A program made the position numbers and the translations under genes. Positions 42,501 to 50,196 of a stretch of DNA of 64,000 nucleotides are shown here, piece after piece. Origin of the DNA: WHSW01 sp963842795 (GTDB lineage Bacteria; Actinomycetota; Thermoleophilia; Solirubrobacterales; 70-9); NCBI GenBank assembly GCA_963842795.1, contig CAWJHV010000015.1:407294-471293 (forward strand), given 5' to 3'. A model generated the notes under the pieces. It was not told where the DNA came from. It worked only from the letters and a program-made list of their open reading frames with translations, and made no database searches. The number at the start of each line of letters is the position of its first letter. The first letter of the stretch is position 1.

Positions 42501-43131
42501 TGCCGAGCAGCATCTTGCCGCCCTGCGGCAGCAGCGAGACCGAGGTCTGGATCGGCAGCGTGCGCCCGGCCTCCTTGAAGGCCTCGCGGGCGCCGAAGAC
42601 GGCCGCCTTGACCTCGAGGATGTCCTGCGCGGTCTCGATGATGATCAGGTCGGCGCCGCCCGCGACCAGGCCCCGCGCCTGCTCGGCGAAGACGTCGGCG
42701 AGCTCGCGGAACGAGATCCCGCCCAGGGTCGGGTCGTCGGAGGCGGGCAGGTAGCCGGTCGGGCCGATCGAGCCCGCGACAAAGCGCTCCGGTCCCGCGG
42801 CCTTGCGGGCGATCTCGGCCGCCTTGGTGTTGATCTCGAGCGTGTGCTCGCCCAGCCCCCACTCGTCGAGCTTGATTCGCGAGCCCTGGAATGTGTCGGT
42901 CTCGACCACCTCGGCGCCGGCGTCGAGCATCGAGGTGTGCACGCCCTCGATCACGTCGGGACGTTGGAGCACCAGCGCCTCGTGGCACTTGCCCTCGAGC
43001 CCGCCGTAGTCCTCGCTCGTGAGGTCGAACTGCTCCAGGGTCGCGCCCATGCCGCCGTCGAAGACGACCACGCGTTCGCGGATCGCGGCGAGAAAGTCTC
43101 TGTCTATGGCTGGCAGTCGAGTCACCTCCAT
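39511..43131 (-). CDS. metH: Cobalamin-dependent methionine synthase
   Basis: About 1206 residues with all four MetH modules. The homocysteine domain (1-~325) has VFDGGMGATLEQ and the zinc Cys in GLNCSTGP and GGCCGTTPEHI. The folate domain (~345-620) has GERVNSQGSRK. The cobalamin module (~650-900) has the cobalt-ligand motif DVHDIGKSLV and SALLVSTSKQM. The activation domain (~930-1180) has GYFPCNADGNELVIF and SWGYPACPEQSEHEK for S-adenosylmethionine binding. It remethylates homocysteine using methyltetrahydrofolate and B12. A SAM riboswitch precedes it; the ATG lies inside that element's closing helix. A GTG two codons later is the alternative start. Confidence 0.96.
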   Translation of the reverse strand: MEVTRLPAIDRDFLAAIRERVVVFDGGMGATLEQFDLTSEDYGGLEGKCHEALVLQRPDVIEGVHTSMLDAGAEVVETDTFQGSRIKLDEWGLGEHTLEINTKAAEIARKAAGPERFVAGSIGPTGYLPASDDPTLGGISFRELADVFAEQARGLVAGGADLIIIETAQDILEVKAAVFGAREAFKEAGRTLPIQTSVSLLPQGGKMLLGTDIQAVLTTLDALEVDVIGLNCSTGPEDMRDAIRFLGERSPVPVHCIPNAGLPLQGPEGETIFPETPEQLSSVLGEFVERHQVSIVGGCCGTTPEHIRALAERVEGRVPDKRPEPGPPEVSSMMTSTPLAQQPAPTLVGERVNSQGSRKAKELLLADDYDGLIQVAEDQVTGGAHVLDLCVALTERQDEDEQMAEVAKRVSLTQPAPLQIDSTEPEVIQAALERTPGRAIVNSVNLEAGRDKLDRVVPLARAHGAALIALTIDEVGMAKTAERKLEVAQRIKELACDEHGLDPELLIFDALTFTLTTGDDEWKPSAVATIEGIRLIKSGIAGVKTSLGVSNVSFGVGQPARAVLNSVFLHHCVDAGLDLAMVNPNHITPYGEIPENERELADDLVYNRREDALERFIEHFESKGPEEADEAENPTEGMEPEEALHWHILRRKKDGVEEWIDASVEKIGAVPTLNGVLLPAMKEVGDKFGAGELILPFVLQSAEVMKRAVAQLENYLDRIEGHSKGKVVIATVFGDVHDIGKSLVNTILTNNGYTVVDLGKQVPIDTIIDAAVEHDADAIGLSALLVSTSKQMPACIQELHQRGLEFPVLIGGAAINRDFGRRVLYPHGKESEEVYEPGVFYCKDAFAGLDTVDALIDEGARESLVAKIRDEAHELRNRPVEVDTGPPVTDDSVRSAVAVDVPIPEPPFWGAREIEVDLDDVYPYLDRHVLFKLHWGGRGNKGEDWRRIVEGHDGEEGFAPKLERMWREQDYLNPRVRLGYFPCNADGNELVIFDPDDHDREIERLVFPRQPRHDRICLADFYRPLDSGERDVVALQAVTVGDEVTKRITELEAEGEFAEQLFTHGIGVQAAEGLAEWLHAEARRELGIELDQGRRYSWGYPACPEQSEHEKVERLLGMSEIGIGLSGGYALEPEQSTAAIIAHHPQAVYFGMKSGFVPAEKKGDELIAGTDRGGELPPDVDPEGDGTIEAEGEARGRDPAPLSRLN

Positions 43132-43224
43132 CGATCCCGGCTGTCGCACCGTGCCTTGCTCCGGGGAGTTCGGCGGTTGCGGCGGCTTCTCCGGTCCGGG
43201 TCCCTCAGCCGCTCCAGATGGTCA
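43128..43224 (-). promoter_or_regulatory. SAM riboswitch (SAM-I clan) upstream of metH
   Basis: Read on the minus strand, the leader contains CCATCTGGAGCGGCTGAGGGA, then AAGCCGCCGCAACC and ACGGTGCGACAGCC, matching the S-box order GAGGGA, GCAACC, AAGGTGC. The closing helix can be CCATC (43221-43217) with GATGG (43132-43128), and the second strand contains the metH ATG. SAM binding would then directly hide the start codon. The peripheral helices are shorter than in Bacillus S-boxes, so the exact subtype (SAM-I or SAM-IV) is uncertain. Confidence 0.75.
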
Positions 43225-43255
43225 GCGAAGGATAGCGGCGTTTCCGCGTGAATTC

Positions 43256-43275
43256 GGCGCCTCACATCAGGCGCC
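43256..43275 (-). terminator. Terminator after the glycosyltransferase gene
   Basis: A 7-bp stem (GGCGCCT / AGGCGCC) with a 6-base loop lies 45 bases beyond the stop of the glycosyltransferase-flippase gene and before the metH leader, on the strand of both genes. Confidence 0.55.
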
Positions 43276-43319
43276 TCAACGGCGGCGCACCTCCGCCTCG
43301 CTTCGCTCCGCGATCGGGG

Positions 43320-45617
43320 TCAGCCGTTCTCGGTCGCGCCGGCCGGCCGCAGGCGCACCGGGGCGGCGGAGAGCGCGCGCAGGCGCATGTCCTGCCAGGT
43401 GACGCCCTCGCGTACGAGCGCGGGCAGGCCGAGGGCGACCGCGGTCGCGATCTCGACCGCCTGCAGGATCACGCCGTAGGCGAGCGCGTCGGCCGTGCTG
43501 ACGCCGAAGCCGGTGGTGAGGACGCTGATGGTCGCCAGCTGGAAGACGCCGATGTTCGACGGCGTTGCCGGGATCACCGCGGTGACGTTCACCGCGAACA
43601 GGACCGCGGCGGCGGCGCCAACCCCGACCTGGCCGTCGAGCCCGAGCGCGGTGAACAGCGCGTAGCAGGCGAGCAGCTGCAGCCCCCAGGCGCCGAGCTG
43701 TGCGACCGCGGCGGCCGAGCCACGGCGAGGGTCGCGGAAGACGACGAGGCCGCGACGGACCTTGATCAGCGCGTCGCGGACCGCGGCGATCAGCCGGGCG
43801 ACGCGCCCGGAGCCGCTGCGCTTGACCACGGTCGGCGCGAGCACGACAGCGATCAGCAGGATGACCGGAGCGAGGCTGAAGATGAACAGCCGCTCCGAGC
43901 TCGAGTGGAAGAGGTCGGTCGAGGAGATGATGATCCCGCCGAGCGCGACCAGGGCGACCAGGTTGAGCACCGACTGCGAGACCAGGGTCCCGAGCAGCAC
44001 CGGCAGCGTCTCGCGCATCCGTCCCGTGCGCCGGGCGAGGACCATCGCCCGAGCCGGCTCGCCGAGGCGCGCGGGCAGCGTCGCGGACATCAGTACCCCG
44101 ACCATGGTCGCCGAGGCGACGTCGCGCCGGCGCAGGGGGCTGCGCGGCAGCGCCGCCTTGGCAATCGAGTACCAGGAACTGGCGCGAAGGAACATCGAGG
44201 CCATCATCAGCCCGGTCGCGATCAGGACCCAGGTGGCGTCCGAGCGCACGATGTTGCTCACCACCTGGTCGACGCCGACCCGGCGCGCGGCGATGAAGGT
44301 GAGACCGAGGCCGAGCAGCGCGGCGACGCCGACGCCGACGCGCCGTGCCGTGCGGTGGCGGTCGCTGTTGCGTGCGGGCTCCGGGTCGAGCGAGGGCAGG
44401 CGGCGGGCGCGGACCGGCGGCTTGCCGTCCGAGGGCGCGATCCCGATCCGGCGCGCGACGCGATCGCCGGTCTGCTGCGGCGCCGGAACCGCGACCGCTC
44501 GCTCGTAGACGGCCTCGACCTCGCGCGCGACCCTCGGCCACGCATACCGCCGCGCCGACTGGCGGGCCGCGACCGCCATCCGCGCGAGCCGCTCGGGGGA
44601 GACGCTCAGCTCCTGAAGCTGCTCGGCGAGCCGCTGCGGGTCCGCAGGGGGCACGAGCACCCCGTCGTGGCCGTCGGTGACGACGTCGGCGTAGCCGGCG
44701 ATGTTCGAGGCGAGCACCGGGGTTCCGGCCGCGAACGCCTCGGTCAGCACCATGCCGAAGCTCTCCGCCGCGAGCGAGGGGGCGACCAGCAGGTCGGCCT
44801 CGCCCAGGCGGCGCCAGAGCTCGCTGTCGCCGACCCGGCCCAGGGCCTCGATCCGCTCCAGGGTCTCCGGCTCGGAGACGTAACGGCCGACCTCCGACGC
44901 CTCGGCGCCGACGACCACCAGGCGCGCGTCCTCGTGCTCGACCAGCGCCTCGAACGCGGTCAGCAGCACCGGCAGCCCCTTGCGCTCCTCGGGGCGGCCG
45001 ACGAAGATCAGGCGCAGCTCGGCGGCGGCCGGCTTCGGGCCGGCGGGCGCCGCGTCGATGTCGACGCCGTTGGGGATCACCTCGTAGTTGCCGCCGAACC
45101 ACCGCCTCCCGGTCCACGCCGCGGCCTCCGAGACCGCGATCTTGCCCGAGAGCTGGTTGAGCTTGCGGCGCATGCCGGCGAGCGTGGCGACGTGGTTGAG
45201 CAGCGGCTTGGTCGAATAGGCGTGGAAGGTCGCGACGACCGGGGCGCCCGGGTACGAGCAGGCGTCCCAGCTCAGCGGGCCGGCGGGCGGCTCGTGCACG
45301 TGGACGACGTCGGGGTCGAACTCGCGCAGAGCCCGGCGCATCTTCGTCACCCCGTCGGGGAAGATGCCGATGTTGGAGATCGACCCGTTGGCGCCGAACG
45401 ACTTCGTCCGCGAGAGCGGGACCACGTGGTCGGGCAGCTCACAACGCTCGGGCTCGGCACGGTGAAGCACCCGGCTGATACGGCCGGGTGGGTCATGGGG
45501 GGCGAGCACGCGAAGCTCGTGGCCGCGGCCGGAGAGCTCGGCGGCCAGGGCGTCGACGTGCCCGTTCACGCCCCCCGGATATGCCCAGGAGTAGGGCGTG
45601 ACGATGGCGATGCGCAC
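43320..45617 (-). CDS. GT4 glycosyltransferase fused to a YbhN/AglD-like membrane domain
   Basis: A 765-residue fusion. Residues 1-~385 form a GT-B, family-4 glycosyltransferase: the PGGVNGHVDALAAELSGRGHE start, VVHVHEPPAGPLS, VIPNGVD, FVGRPEERKGL and the EX7E-type ESFGMVLTEAFAAGTPVLAS. This resembles PimA-like mannosyltransferases. After a linker, residues ~430-740 hold about eight membrane segments of the lysylphosphatidylglycerol-synthetase/flippase-like family (PARLGEPARAMVLARR, VTAVIPATPSNIGVFQLA). It probably glycosylates a lipid and moves it across the membrane. GTG start, overlapping the upstream gene by 52 bases. Confidence 0.9.
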   Translation of the reverse strand: MRIAIVTPYSWAYPGGVNGHVDALAAELSGRGHELRVLAPHDPPGRISRVLHRAEPERCELPDHVVPLSRTKSFGANGSISNIGIFPDGVTKMRRALREFDPDVVHVHEPPAGPLSWDACSYPGAPVVATFHAYSTKPLLNHVATLAGMRRKLNQLSGKIAVSEAAAWTGRRWFGGNYEVIPNGVDIDAAPAGPKPAAAELRLIFVGRPEERKGLPVLLTAFEALVEHEDARLVVVGAEASEVGRYVSEPETLERIEALGRVGDSELWRRLGEADLLVAPSLAAESFGMVLTEAFAAGTPVLASNIAGYADVVTDGHDGVLVPPADPQRLAEQLQELSVSPERLARMAVAARQSARRYAWPRVAREVEAVYERAVAVPAPQQTGDRVARRIGIAPSDGKPPVRARRLPSLDPEPARNSDRHRTARRVGVGVAALLGLGLTFIAARRVGVDQVVSNIVRSDATWVLIATGLMMASMFLRASSWYSIAKAALPRSPLRRRDVASATMVGVLMSATLPARLGEPARAMVLARRTGRMRETLPVLLGTLVSQSVLNLVALVALGGIIISSTDLFHSSSERLFIFSLAPVILLIAVVLAPTVVKRSGSGRVARLIAAVRDALIKVRRGLVVFRDPRRGSAAAVAQLGAWGLQLLACYALFTALGLDGQVGVGAAAAVLFAVNVTAVIPATPSNIGVFQLATISVLTTGFGVSTADALAYGVILQAVEIATAVALGLPALVREGVTWQDMRLRALSAAPVRLRPAGATENG

Positions 45618-47506
45618 GCTTCGATGGTACCCATCGCGCCGCCGGAAGAGTCCTCATTTCGCGAGGCCCAGAAGAATCCGGCCACGACGGCGAGGTAGAT
45701 GGTTCCGATCACGAGCAGCACGGAGCCGGAGTCGTTGGCGATCGTGCCCACGAGCACCCCCGCCGCCGCCCCGAGGTAGCCACTGCGGGCGGCCCAGCGA
45801 TCGCCGAACCAGCCGAGCACGTCGCGACGGCGGACGGCGGCGGCGATCAGCAGGACGGCGCAGACGGCGAGCAGCTCCGGATAGACCGGGTGCACGAACG
45901 TGTGCACCATCAGCGTCACGCGCCGGTCGAGCACGTCGAGCACGTCCCCGGCCTCGCCGGCGCCGAGCACCGAGCGGCTCAGATGGGCGCCCCCGAGCAC
46001 CAGGTCGACCGCGAACAGCGCCGCCAGCGCGAGCGCCCCGCCGCCGACGACGATCAGGGCGGCGCGACGGGGTTCGAGCCGCAGCGCCAACACCGACGCG
46101 GTGGCGGCGCCGACGCCGAGGACGATCGCGGCGCCGACGTCGGCGCCGAAGCGGCCCGGCGCGAAGGCCGCCGCGGCCAGGAGCGCGAGGCCGACGAACC
46201 AGACCACGGCCCGCCTGGGCTCGAGGTCGCGCCGGGTCTCGAGCCAAGCCCCGGCGCCGATCAGGGTGAGCGTGGTGAGGATCGCCTCGAGCTCGTTGCC
46301 GATGCCGAAGAAGCGCACCCCAGCCCCGGGGTTGGGGCCGAGCACCGAGAGCGCGGTCAGCGGTGAGCCGAGGACGACGTCGACCGCGTAGGCGCCGACG
46401 GTGAGCCCGCAGGCGAGCGCGAGCCCGGCGCAGGCGCCGAGCAGGCGGTTCGTCGCCGCCGCGAGCAGCGGCGCGCCGAGGACCACGGTGAGCCCGGAGA
46501 CCAGCGGGCCGGCGTCGGGCGCCGCGAGCAAGAGCAGCACCAGCGGGGCCCAGGCGCAGGAGAGAGCGAGCAGCCGCAGCGCCACCCGCGCTCCGCGACG
46601 GCGCCAGGCGAGCGCCGCGATCGCGGTCGCCAGCAGCCAGGTCCCGAGCGGCGCGAGCACGGCGGCGTCGCGGCTCGGGCGGTGGTCGAGCCGCGACTGG
46701 CGGTCGGCCACCGCAGCCGGGTCGCGGTCGCCCTCGGTCTCCATCGCGCTGCCCTTGACCTCGTCGGGCACCTCGACCCCGAACCGCTCCAGCACCGTGG
46801 GCGCGATGTCGGTGGTGATGACGACGCCGTCGGTCCGGGTCGACGGTGAGGTCAGGTTGCCCTCGCCGAGCCCGGCGACGCCCGCCGGCAGCAGCTCCTG
46901 CTGGGTCCCGGAACCGGCGGCGACCGCGATCAGCAGGTCATCCGGGCCGAGGTCGTCGACCAGGGGGCCGAGCTCGCCGAGCCGGATCCTGCTCACGGTC
47001 AGGCCGGGGCCGCAGCCTCCGGCGCAGGCCGGCGCGTCGGCGATCGTCGCCACACCCTCCCGATCGACTCCGATCAGCGACGCGAGGCCGCTGTCGGCCT
47101 CGACCGCGACCGGGACCCGCGCGCGCTCGAGGGTCGAGGCGAGCAGCCCGGGGACGATTTGCGCGGGGGCGTTCTCGGCCCGCTCGTCGACCCGGGCCCA
47201 CCGGCCCGGCGGGACCCGCCCGTCCTCGACGTACAGTCGCGGCAGCGAGTCGTCGTAGAGGTCCTCGTTGAGGCGGTTGCCCTGGCTGATGTCGAGGTAG
47301 GTCTGGGCCACCGGGACGGCGCCGAGCCCGGCGCTGACGACGCCGGGGGCGAGCTCATCGACGCCGGCGATCTGCTCGACGGTGGTCCCGTAGGGGAGGA
47401 TCGCGATCACGGCGCTGGGCTCGGCCGACGACGTGGCGGCGGCGGCCGGCGGCGCGGTTGCGCCGAGCGCGCAGGCGGCGAGGACCCCGAGAAGTGGCGC
47501 TAGCAT
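45566..47506 (-). CDS. Membrane protein with an alkaline-phosphatase-superfamily-like extracytoplasmic domain
   Basis: A 646-residue protein. A signal peptide (residues ~1-28) precedes an extracytoplasmic region (~30-255) with features of the alkaline phosphatase superfamily: VITTDIAPTVLERFGVEVPDEVKGSAM resembles the C-terminal block of that fold. The N-terminal metal/nucleophile motif is not recognisable, so catalysis is doubtful. About eleven membrane helices follow (residues ~275-625), including FFGIGNELEAILTTLTLIGAGAW. The role may be in envelope lipid or glycan processing, given the overlapping glycosyltransferase gene downstream. ATG at 47506 is divergent from hemQ by 7 bases. Confidence 0.75.
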   Translation of the reverse strand: MLAPLLGVLAACALGATAPPAAAATSSAEPSAVIAILPYGTTVEQIAGVDELAPGVVSAGLGAVPVAQTYLDISQGNRLNEDLYDDSLPRLYVEDGRVPPGRWARVDERAENAPAQIVPGLLASTLERARVPVAVEADSGLASLIGVDREGVATIADAPACAGGCGPGLTVSRIRLGELGPLVDDLGPDDLLIAVAAGSGTQQELLPAGVAGLGEGNLTSPSTRTDGVVITTDIAPTVLERFGVEVPDEVKGSAMETEGDRDPAAVADRQSRLDHRPSRDAAVLAPLGTWLLATAIAALAWRRRGARVALRLLALSCAWAPLVLLLLAAPDAGPLVSGLTVVLGAPLLAAATNRLLGACAGLALACGLTVGAYAVDVVLGSPLTALSVLGPNPGAGVRFFGIGNELEAILTTLTLIGAGAWLETRRDLEPRRAVVWFVGLALLAAAAFAPGRFGADVGAAIVLGVGAATASVLALRLEPRRAALIVVGGGALALAALFAVDLVLGGAHLSRSVLGAGEAGDVLDVLDRRVTLMVHTFVHPVYPELLAVCAVLLIAAAVRRRDVLGWFGDRWAARSGYLGAAAGVLVGTIANDSGSVLLVIGTIYLAVVAGFFWASRNEDSSGGAMGTIEACASPSSRPTPGHIRGA

Positions 47507-47513
47507 CGCGACG

Positions 47514-48209
47514 ATGGCAGACCGCACGTTCGCCAAGTTCACCTTCTTTGCACTGGATCCCGCCTGGCAGCGTCGCGACCCGGAAGCGCGGGCGGAGGAT
47601 AAACGGGAGTTCCTCGCCGCCTGCGAGGACTACGGGGTCGACCGCAGCCTGCGCGCCTACTCGACCGTCGGCACCCGCGGCGACACCGACCTGATGCTGC
47701 TGGCCCAGAGCCCGGTGCTCGAGGAGATCCACACCTTCCACGTCGTCCTCGCCCAAAGCGGCCTGGCGCAATGGATGTCGATCCCCCACTCGTATCTGGC
47801 GATGACCAAGCCCTCGCCCTACTCCGACTCGCAGGCGCGGCCGGAGATCTGCACCTCCGAGCGCAGGTACTGCATCGTCTATCCGCTCGACAAGAAGCGC
47901 GAGTGGTACCGGCTGCCGCTGGAGGAGCGCCGGCGGGTGATGGCGGAGCACATCGAGATCGGGCGCCGCTACCCGGAGATCACGATCAACACCGCCTACT
48001 CCTTCGGCCTCGACGACCAGGAGTTCGTGGTCTCGTTCGAGTGCGACGACCCGGGCGAGTTCCTCGACCTGGTCCAGGAGCTGCGCGGATCGGAGTCCAG
48101 CGCCTACACCCTGCGCGACACCCCGATCTTCACCTGCGTCGCGATGTCGGTCGGCCGCGCCCTCGACGCGCTCGACGGCGCCGCCACCTCACGCACCGCG
48201 CTGGCCTAG
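47514..48209 (+). CDS. hemQ: Coproheme decarboxylase (chlorite dismutase family)
   Basis: A 231-residue Cld/HemQ-family protein. Proximal heme ligand His146 lies in AEHIEIGRRY, and catalytic-Tyr region VYPLDKKREWYRLP is present. The distal position, 13 residues after His146, is Asn rather than the Arg of chlorite dismutases, so it should be the coproheme decarboxylase of the actinobacterial heme pathway, not a chlorite-degrading enzyme. The GLDDQEFVVSFE segment follows. It is cytoplasmic, with no signal peptide. No other heme genes are in the window. Confidence 0.9.
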   Translation: MADRTFAKFTFFALDPAWQRRDPEARAEDKREFLAACEDYGVDRSLRAYSTVGTRGDTDLMLLAQSPVLEEIHTFHVVLAQSGLAQWMSIPHSYLAMTKPSPYSDSQARPEICTSERRYCIVYPLDKKREWYRLPLEERRRVMAEHIEIGRRYPEITINTAYSFGLDDQEFVVSFECDDPGEFLDLVQELRGSESSAYTLRDTPIFTCVAMSVGRALDALDGAATSRTALA

Positions 48210-48625
48210 AACAAACGTACGTCCTGGGAGGACAAAAAGAACCCATGGCCGTTGCGGCGGTTGACGCAGCGCATCCCCTTCTGCTTGCTGGTGCAGCGGA
48301 AGCGCTTCTTGTGGATCTTCTCGCCGTATCCGAGCGCGGGGGCGCTGGGGTCGAGGGTCGTGTCGCCGGCGCAGACGTAGCCGGCCTTGCCGTGCCTGCC
48401 GACCCCCACGCCCTGGCCGTAGTCGACGTCGCACGACGGCGGCTTCGGCGGCGTCGGCCACTGGTGGTTGCGGATGTCGCAGCGAACGCCGCCGCCGGAG
48501 ATCACGCAGCCGATGTTGCCGCTCGGCGACGCGAAGAGCTTGAACTTCGCCCTCGCCGGGGCGCTCGGAGCGGCCGCCAGGAGCGCGATGGCGGCCGCCA
48601 GCAGGGGGATCGCGAATCGCTTCAT
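48206..48625 (-). CDS. Secreted DUF6636-type cysteine-rich protein
   Basis: This 139-residue protein has a signal peptide (residues ~1-26, ending APARA). The mature domain has SPSGNIGCVISGGGVRCDIRNHQW and later CTSKQKGMRCVNRRNGHGFFLS, with six Cys likely forming disulfides. Proteins with this SGNIGC...CDI pattern (DUF6636) are common secreted actinobacterial proteins of unknown function. Its stop overlaps the hemQ stop on the opposite strand. Confidence 0.82.
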   Translation of the reverse strand: MKRFAIPLLAAAIALLAAAPSAPARAKFKLFASPSGNIGCVISGGGVRCDIRNHQWPTPPKPPSCDVDYGQGVGVGRHGKAGYVCAGDTTLDPSAPALGYGEKIHKKRFRCTSKQKGMRCVNRRNGHGFFLSSQDVRLF

Positions 48626-48674
48626 GGCGCCCACCCTATCCGACAAATCGGCGCCTTCGATCCCCTACCCTTGC

Positions 48675-50093
48675 GTGCCCTTGGCCCCCCTCGGAACACC
48701 AGAAAACCCGCTTCGCGTCGCGATCGTCGGCTCGGGCCCGGCGGGCTTCTACACCGCCGAGCACCTGCTCAAGCGCGACGACGTGGCAGTCGAGGTCGAC
48801 ATGTTCGACCGGCTGCCGACCCCGTTCGGGCTCGTCCGCGCCGGGGTCGCCCCCGATCACCCGAAGATCAAGTCGGTGATCCGCGTCTATGAGAAGACCG
48901 CCGCGCGCGAGGGCTTCCAGTTCTTCGGCAACGTCGAGATCGGGGCCGACGTCACCGTCGCCGAGCTCGAGCAGCGCTACCACGCGGTGATCTCCGCCTA
49001 CGGGACCGCGATCGACCGCCGGCTCGGAATCCCCGGCGAGGACCTGCGCGGCTCGCACTCGGCCACCGAGTTCGTCAACTGGTACAACGCGCATCCCGAC
49101 TTCGCCGACCACGACTTCGACCTCTCGGTGAAGCGCGCGGTCGTGATCGGCAACGGCAACGTCGCCGCCGACGTCGCGCGGATGCTCGCCCTCCCGCACG
49201 GCGAGCTGACGATCACCGACACCGCCAACCACGCGATCGAGCAGCTCGCGGGCTCGGGGGTCGAGGAGGTCGTCGTCCTGGGCCGCCGCGGGCCCGCCCA
49301 GGCCGCGTTCACCAACCCCGAGGTGCGCGAGCTCGGCGAGCTCACCGACGCCGACATCGTGATCGACCCGGCGGAGATGGAGCTCGACCCGGCGAGCCGC
49401 GCCTACGTCGAGTCCGAGGACTGCGAGCCCACTCACCGCCGCAACGTCGAGATCTTCACCGACTTCTCCCGGCGTCCGCCCGAGGGCAAGCCGAAGCGGG
49501 TCGTGATGCGCTTCTGCTGCTCGCCGGTCGAGATCAGGGGCGAGGGCAGGGTCGAGAGCATCGTCGTCGGCCGCAACGAGCTCCACACCGACGAATCCGG
49601 GCGGATCCGCGCCCGCGACACCGGCGAGCGCGAGGAGATCGAGTGCGGCCTCGTGCTGCGCTCGATCGGCTACAAGGGCACCGGCCTTGAGGGGATCCCC
49701 TTCGACGCCGCCCGCGGCCTGATCCCGAACGAATCCGGTCGCGTCACCGACCCGGAGACGGGCGAGCAGGTCGCCGGCCACTACGCCGTCGGCTGGATCA
49801 AGCGCGGCCCGTCGGGCGTGATCGGGACGAACAAGAAGGACGCGCTCGACACCGTCAACACACTGCTGGCGGACCTCGAGGCCGGACGCGTCCCGGAGCG
49901 CGAGACGCCGGCCGAGTCCATGGCCGAGGCGCTCGACCGCCGCGGCGGCGACCATGTCACGTACGTGGGCTGGCAGGCGATCGATCGCGCCGAGGTGACC
50001 GCGGGCGAGCCGCACGGCCGCCCGCGGGTGAAGTTCTGCCGCGTCCACGAGATGGTCGAGGCCTCGCGCAGCGCGAACGCGGTCGCCCCCTGA
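48675..50093 (+). CDS. Ferredoxin/adrenodoxin-type NADP reductase (FprA-like)
   Basis: This 472-residue flavoenzyme has the FAD motif VAIVGSGPAGFYTAEHLL near the N-terminus, TPFGLVRAGVAPDHPKIK (typical of adrenodoxin-reductase/FprA proteins), the NADP motif VVIGNGNVAADVARML and GWIKRGPSGVIGTNKKDA near the C-terminus. It would pass electrons from NADPH to ferredoxin. GTG start at 48675; a TTG two codons later is possible. Monocistronic, followed by the repeat-protein promoter region. Confidence 0.92.
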   Translation: MPLAPLGTPENPLRVAIVGSGPAGFYTAEHLLKRDDVAVEVDMFDRLPTPFGLVRAGVAPDHPKIKSVIRVYEKTAAREGFQFFGNVEIGADVTVAELEQRYHAVISAYGTAIDRRLGIPGEDLRGSHSATEFVNWYNAHPDFADHDFDLSVKRAVVIGNGNVAADVARMLALPHGELTITDTANHAIEQLAGSGVEEVVVLGRRGPAQAAFTNPEVRELGELTDADIVIDPAEMELDPASRAYVESEDCEPTHRRNVEIFTDFSRRPPEGKPKRVVMRFCCSPVEIRGEGRVESIVVGRNELHTDESGRIRARDTGEREEIECGLVLRSIGYKGTGLEGIPFDAARGLIPNESGRVTDPETGEQVAGHYAVGWIKRGPSGVIGTNKKDALDTVNTLLADLEAGRVPERETPAESMAEALDRRGGDHVTYVGWQAIDRAEVTAGEPHGRPRVKFCRVHEMVEASRSANAVAP

Positions 50094-50109
50094 GCCTGCC
50101 CACGGAGCG

Positions 50110-50138
50110 TTGACCCGCCGTGGGTAGGGTGGTACGCC
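50110..50138 (+). promoter_or_regulatory. Candidate promoter of the repeat-protein gene, with leader hairpin
   Basis: TTGACC (-35-like) is followed by 17 bases and TACGCC (-10-like). The -35 lies inside an inverted repeat CCCACGG...CCGTGGG (50099-50124). In the leader a 9-bp hairpin GCCGCCTCC / GGAGGCGGC (50149-50174) precedes the ribosome site GGGAGG. These features suggest regulated, possibly stabilised, expression. Confidence 0.45.
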
Positions 50139-50196
50139 TAACACGTCCGCCGCCTCCCATTTCGCGGAGGCGGCCACTCACACATGGGAGGCATCG

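Noticed and set aside
47514..48209. Chlorite dismutase activity
   Set aside because: The distal residue is Asn rather than Arg, and the layout matches actinobacterial HemQ; no perchlorate genes nearby.
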